The position numbers were made by a program, and so were the translations under genes. From Zingiber officinale (Eukaryota > Streptophyta > Magnoliopsida > Zingiberales > Zingiberaceae), in assembly GCF_018446385.1 (NCBI RefSeq), contig NC_056001.1, positions 9,914,672-9,978,671 of the forward strand: a stretch of DNA of 64,000 bases, read 5' to 3'. Of the stretch, positions 59,134 to 64,000 are shown one piece after another (positions within the stretch are counted from its first letter, which is position 1; every line of letters starts with the position of its first letter). The notes under the pieces were generated by a model. That model was not told where the DNA came from. It made no database searches and worked only from the letters and a program-made list of their open reading frames with translations.

Positions 59134-59402
59134 CGATTCTTTTTTATTATATTTTAACACATTTGAGAAGTCAAAATAAACAATGGATAGTATATTTGAA
59201 TTCCTTGCAACCTCATAAATTTACATGAACTGAAATGGGTGCAATTGGAGCTCTCTAGGTCCATCAGTGGATTTTAGACCTAGAGAGCTCCGATTGTACC
59301 CATTTTAGTTTATATGGATTTTTGTTGTTGCAAGAAGTTCAAATATACTATCCATTGTTTATTTTGACTTCTCGGGAGTGTTTAATATTTTTAAAAGAAT
59401 CG
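59134..59402. repeat. Long foldback (inverted repeat), ~126-bp arms, 15-nt loop
   Basis: The left arm 59134-59261 and right arm 59277-59402 are inverse copies, with mismatches and small gaps mainly towards the outer ends. The stem next to the loop is GGAGCTCTCTAGGTC paired with GACCTAGAGAGCTCC. No coding content. It could be a foldback MITE or, if transcribed, a hairpin RNA. Confidence 0.85.
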
Positions 59403-60131
59403 GCGTGTAAAAAAGAGGAAAGAAAAATGAGAAGAGGAAAGAGAATAGATGTTGCATGCATAGTTGGAAAGAGAAAAGAGAGAGAAATGACTGAGAAAAT
59501 TTTGTCAGGAGAGTTAAATGGGAAGAGCACTATAAAAATATGCGCCCTTTGGTAAATAATAAAATAGTATACATCTTTTGGTAAATTTAAAAATCTATGT
59601 ACATCATTTGATAAATTGAAAAAAAAAACAAAAAGGTGAGAGAAAAATTAGTGTGAGAGGTGAAATAAGAAGATTCTTGAATTCATCATATCCATTCACA
59701 TAGAACTCTACCACGCCGGACTAGTCCCTGGGGCCATGGTGCCAAGGTAGAATATTCAAATTATCACCCAGATACTTACGGTTCGAACTTCAGGTACGAC
59801 ATATTTACAGGAATTTTTCTTCCAAATGGGGGGCGTAACCAAAGGATACTGGGCTTCTGGGCTGACCATTGCCTACGCTTCCCGATTTATCTTGGTGGTC
59901 AATGGGAAACTTCTAGAAAACCGATCATCTCAGAAATAATCAGACAAATTGAGATTATCATATTCCTACTATGACGGACTAACAGAATTACCACTGCTGT
60001 TATTATATGCTTCAAACATATACATATATTACAAAATCTACTATCGCGACATAGAAACAAACCCCAAAAGTGTAAAATTATCTACATGATCATCGTGAAC
60101 GTCATTAATTAGAGGACAAGGAGGCCATCGG
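59403..60131. other. Intergenic region before the receptor kinase pseudogene
   Basis: A purine-rich stretch at 59410-59500 and A/T-rich DNA. No gene recognised. Confidence 0.4.
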
Positions 60132-63100
60132 CTAGCGGGCAGCGGCGTCGAGATCAGAGAGCATGTGGACCACCTCCCTCATCGTCGACCGTTCAGTGCT
60201 TTGCTCCTCCACACAGAGCATCGCCACCTTGAACAAATTGGTGATCAGCTCCGCCGGACTTGGAGTCAGCCTGTTGTCCACAATCGCCATAACGGCTGCT
60301 AAATCAGTATCCTCTTTCACTCCCAATACCGTCTTCCACGCCCATCTCACAATGTCCACGCCATCACCTAAGCCTCCCACCGACTGTTGCCCTGTGATCA
60401 GCTCAAGCAGCACCATGCCAAAGTTGTACACGTCGCTCTTCTCGTCCACTCGCAGCATGTATGCGTATTCTACAAGAAAAATTAAGTTCTGAACATACGT
60501 ATTTTGTGATTCGAGAATTTAATTATTTACCGAGGGCGATGTAGCCGTAGGAACCGGTGATGGAGGAGATGCACTCGGAGGCGCCAGGGTCATGCAGGAA
60601 TTTGGCGTGGTCGAAGTCGGCGACGTGCGCCTCGAAGTTGGAGTCGATGAGGATGTTGTTGGACTTGATGTTGCGGTGGTGGATGAGCAGTGAACAGTCA
60701 TGGTGGAGGTAGTATAACCCCTTGGCAGCCTCCGTCGCGATGTGCCACTGCACCTGCATGCCACCCGAGTTGCACCCCCTTGTTGTCGTGCAACATATCC
60801 CCTAATCTCCCGTTGGGCATGTACTCGTACAGCAGCAGGTTGGTCTCCCTGTTCGAGACGAAGCCCAGCAGGCGCATGATGTTACGGTGGTGGATCCTTC
60901 CCAGCGTCGTCACTTCGACAGTGAATCCCCGGTCACGCTCCGATCCCACGCCCTAGCCAACGAGGCGTTTGACAACCACCTCCTCCTCGCTCAACATGCT
61001 ACCCCTCTACACGATCCCAGCGCCACCTTTCCTGATCACGTTTTCCTCCTTCATGCAGCCCATCACGTCCTCCACCGTGAAGTCCAGCTTCTGAAACATC
61101 GTCATCCTCCATGTCTTCTGTCAGGCCTTCCGCTCCCTCCTCCTCGTCCAGCTTTTCACTGCCATCACAAGTAGGGGAACACTAGCTACTGCTGCGAGCC
61201 CCTACCAACGACAGTGATTCTATTCGAAATTTGAGTCAGACGAAGGTCGGCTGAGATGCCACTAGCGTTGATGGAGAGGCGACTTGGACACCCCTGTGTA
61301 TGTGCCCGAGAAAACGGACCCACGCGTGGGACTGATGGGCGGCTGTGACTAATCCGGTGCTACTTAGGCTCTGCGCATACTTAGACAAGCATATGAAATG
61401 TTAGAGACCAGAAACCAGGGAAAAAGTCTCAGCGCAGGCCCTCCGACGCTCAAGTCAGGTACTTTTTTTCCCAAAAGAACAGTGTATGAAAGAAAAAAAA
61501 TTGTAGAAGACAAGTGCGAATGTGCAAGAGAGTGTACCTGCTCAAGGGAGAGGACCTCCCTTTTTATATGACTGTGCGTACCTTTGGAGTCTGACCGATG
61601 TTAGAGAATGTCGAGTGTCAGGGCCTGTCGGGTGATGGAGGACGCGTGACACCCTCCTATGGACTGAAAGAAGGTTCATTCGTGGATGACAGCAGACCCT
61701 TGGAATATTCTCTAACATATTGTCCCTGACAGGCGGTTATGATTCCTTGACATTGTTGTCGCCTAATGTTTTCTGTCCTACCCGAGTTTACCTATGGGCA
61801 GCTCGGGATGACTCTTACAACGTGGCACCTGGTCCGAGTCTTGATAAGGGAGATGAGTTGAGACGAGGGTCTCATATTTCATGCTTAGAGTACTGAAGGG
61901 CCGACCGGGAATTGTCTTACTGAAAGTACCAAGCCTGTCTATGCCAATCAGGTTGAGAAAACCAAACCGGTCAGGGAAGGTCAAGCCTTACTCTAGGTTA
62001 GGTCTCATGTCTCTGATATGGGGTCCTGACCTATATGTACCCGATCGAAAATTATGTGGCTGATGATGTCAAGCGGTCTACCTCCTTTTTTCCCCTAACT
62101 GTTGACTGTCACGTCTCCTTGACTTCTGACTGCTACGCCCTCTTGACTTCTGACTGCCATCTCTCAGAGTGCGCTGTGGCCGATTAACCGAACTGCCACT
62201 GTCAAACGCTGTGCACGGCAACCGGAGCTGTGGTGCACAGAGTTCCGGGTTCCGAACGAATCCACTCTCGTCGAACACTAGGAATTGTCCCTGCGTCGGT
62301 ACCATCCCCAAGACGCGATTGTAGGATATGTCGAATGCAGTGAGGCTCTACATCCATTGTATCTCTGGTGGGATTCCCCCGGTGATATGGTTTCCCGAGA
62401 GGTTAAAGGTGTTGAGGTTTTGGAGCACCATGACCTCCTTTGGAATCACGTCGTTTAATTGGTTCCGGTTGAGGTCCACGGCTACGAGATGTGCAACGCG
62501 TGAGATCCTCAGAAATTTCACCGGTGAGGTTGTTGCCGCTCAAATCCAATTTCCACAGGTTCTTTAGCTGCCCGACCTCAGGGGGAATCGCGCCAGAGAA
62601 CCGGTTCGAATCGAGCGAAAGAGTCTGCAGCGTGGGCAGTTTGTCAATTGCTGACGGGATGGGGCCTGACATGAGATTGTTCGATAGGTCGAGTTTGCAA
62701 AGCACGTCGCCGACGATCAGCGTCGGCAATTCTTCAGACAGGGCGTTGTCATTGAGCTCCAGCATGGTGTTGGAAGGCAAATTGAAGAAACCTACAGGGA
62801 TCAACCCTTTCAAGTAGTTCTTGGCGAGTCGAACCCGTATCGACGATTTGCACTCACCGAGCTTGGCCAAAATCTCCCTGTACAAACCGTTTCCCATGAG
62901 TACCAGTGTGTTGAGCCGACCGCTAGAGCAGAGATCCGGCGGAATCGTCCCTATGATCAGGTTCCAGGCCACATCCAAGTTCAAGAGCCTGGCACTCTGG
63001 CCCAATGTCTCTGGGAGGCACATGGTGAAGTTGTTTTCCCACAGTTGGAGCACTTCGAGCTCGGGAAGCTCTGCAATGAACGATGGGATGAGACCTTTGC

Positions 63101-63829
63101 ATGTGGTTACGGAAGAGGCTCAGCAGCTTCAGCTTCACGAAGCTCTACGGTATCTCGCCAATGAGCTCATTGATAGAGAGGTCGAGCTGCTTCAGCTGAG
63201 TGAGTCCAACGAGTTCAAGAGGGATGGTGCTGGTAAGATTGTTGATATGGAGGAATAGGGTATCGAGATTCTTCAATTGCCCTAAACTCGCTGGGATCGT
63301 GCCAGTGAGGTTGCACCCTCCCATGTCGAGCCGGACCAACGATGATAGTCTCCCGAACTCTGGCGGTACCCCACTGGAGAACGTGTTGAAGTATCCAATG
63401 TACATCTCCTTGAGCTTAGAGAGATGACTGAGGCTAGCGGGCACACGGCCGGTGAGGCTATTGCCGTTGAGGCCAAGGTACTCGAGGTTCTTAATCTCAT
63501 AGTACGACTCTGGGATCTCCCCATAAAAGAAGTTGCCGTCGAGGTTGAGGTACCGAAGTCATGGCGCCGCTGCCAGACCCAAAGGGAGAGGGACGGTGAG
63601 GTTGTTGTTGTAGGCGTCGATGAACTCGAGTGCCGGGAAGCCGTCCGGGTCGACGTCGGGGAACTCGCCGGAGAAGTTGTTGTTGGAGATGTTGAGGAAG
63701 CGAAGGGATGGAAGGGAAGCCAGCTCCACGGGGAGCGGGCCGACGACACCGGGGTTGGAGAGGGTAAGGTTGACGAGGCCACGGAGGAGGCCGATCTCCG
63801 GCGAGAGGATGTCGTTCAGTTCGACGGAG
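60132..63829 (-). pseudogene. CLAVATA1/FON1-like LRR receptor kinase pseudogene
   Basis: CLAVATA1-type kinases perceive CLE peptides in shoot meristems. The LRR ectodomain (62170-63829) has the family's typical text, e.g. LQLWENNFTMCLPETLGQSA, VRLAKNYLKGLIPVGFFNLP and RFSGAIPPEVGQLKNLWKLD. The kinase part (60132-61170) has [41 protein letters not shown] and SDVYNFGMVLLELITG. One canonical intron survives at 60470-60530, joining GYIAL to EYAYML. Damage is extensive: stops in the LRRs (near 63561 and 63145) and before the C-helix (near 60955), frameshifts, an LTR inserted between ectodomain and kinase, and loss of the N-terminus at 63830. HRD reads HRN and DFG reads DFD, so the kinase would be inactive anyway. 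Confidence 0.9.
61206..62165 (-). repeat. LTR fragment inserted in the receptor kinase pseudogene
   Basis: On the minus strand it has the GAGCGTCGGAGGGCCTGCGC block (61430-61455), and its end TGTTAGAGACCAG is at 61399 on the plus strand. It is the same LTR type as at 6661-7090. A short tandem TTGACTTCTGACTGC occurs at 62117-62160. It lies between the transmembrane/juxtamembrane part and the last LRRs of the host pseudogene. Outer borders are approximate. Confidence 0.5.
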
Positions 63830-64000
63830 TGTTAGAGAAAATTGGGAGGAGGATAAGAGGACAAGATGGACAAGTGGAACACAATAATCTTTCACGCTTC
63901 AAATAAATCATAAAACATATAGCCTATTTATAAGCTACCTACATAACTCATTACAACCCACTAACTCCACAATTCACCTCACTAACTCAACTACTCTACC
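63830..64000 (+). repeat. LTR start running off the right edge
   Basis: Begins TGTTAGAGAAAATTGGGAGG right after the pseudogene LRR sequence and contains a TATA-like CTATTTATAAG at 63925. It looks like the start of a Copia-type LTR; the rest is outside the window. Confidence 0.55.

Overview
The window is nuclear DNA of a flowering plant. It has GT-AG introns in recognisable plant genes, plastid-targeted photosynthesis proteins, an integrated piece of plastid DNA, and a heavy load of nested LTR retrotransposons and MITEs. GC-rich first exons, the LTR families and the gene forms suggest a monocot, possibly Zingiberales (ginger group). That placement is inference. The ORFs and exons below were read by eye; no database search was run.

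Left part (1-20.5 kb): two Sirevirus-like Copia elements that keep gag but show no pol. One is old, lies on the minus strand, and is interrupted by a solo LTR and by another LTR fragment (1-6173). The other is young and complete at its ends, with a GGTGG target duplication (10713-19927). The young one split one copy of a ~1.7 kb direct duplication of repeat DNA. A class II (GH19) chitinase gene, three exons on the minus strand, follows at 20826-21841.

Middle (21.9-43.8 kb): AT-rich intergenic DNA with a MITE and two adjacent ~60-bp tandem arrays, a PIF/Harbinger ORF1 remnant interrupted by a decayed Copia element, and a 1.68 kb solo LTR (GGGAA duplication) nested in that element's LTR. Then come a GC-rich island between TA microsatellites and a plastid ndhA-ndhH insertion (NUPT). 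The NUPT is split by a composite of two nearly identical hAT-like elements around a thaumatin-like gene fragment and an LTR fragment, all inside one 8-bp target duplication. Two Tourist-like MITEs follow.

Right part (44-64 kb): a compact block of plus-strand genes: FtsH type A thylakoid protease (5 exons), IST1-like ESCRT-III regulator (7 exons), DCAF8-type WD40 protein (5 exons) and plastocyanin (1 exon). The window ends with a minus-strand CLAVATA1-like receptor kinase pseudogene, broken by an LTR insertion and cut at its N-terminal side by another LTR that runs off the window. FtsH and plastocyanin both act at the thylakoid (photosystem II repair and electron transfer), and both have ACGT/G-box motifs upstream. 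The other genes share no obvious pathway; they are neighbours, not an operon.
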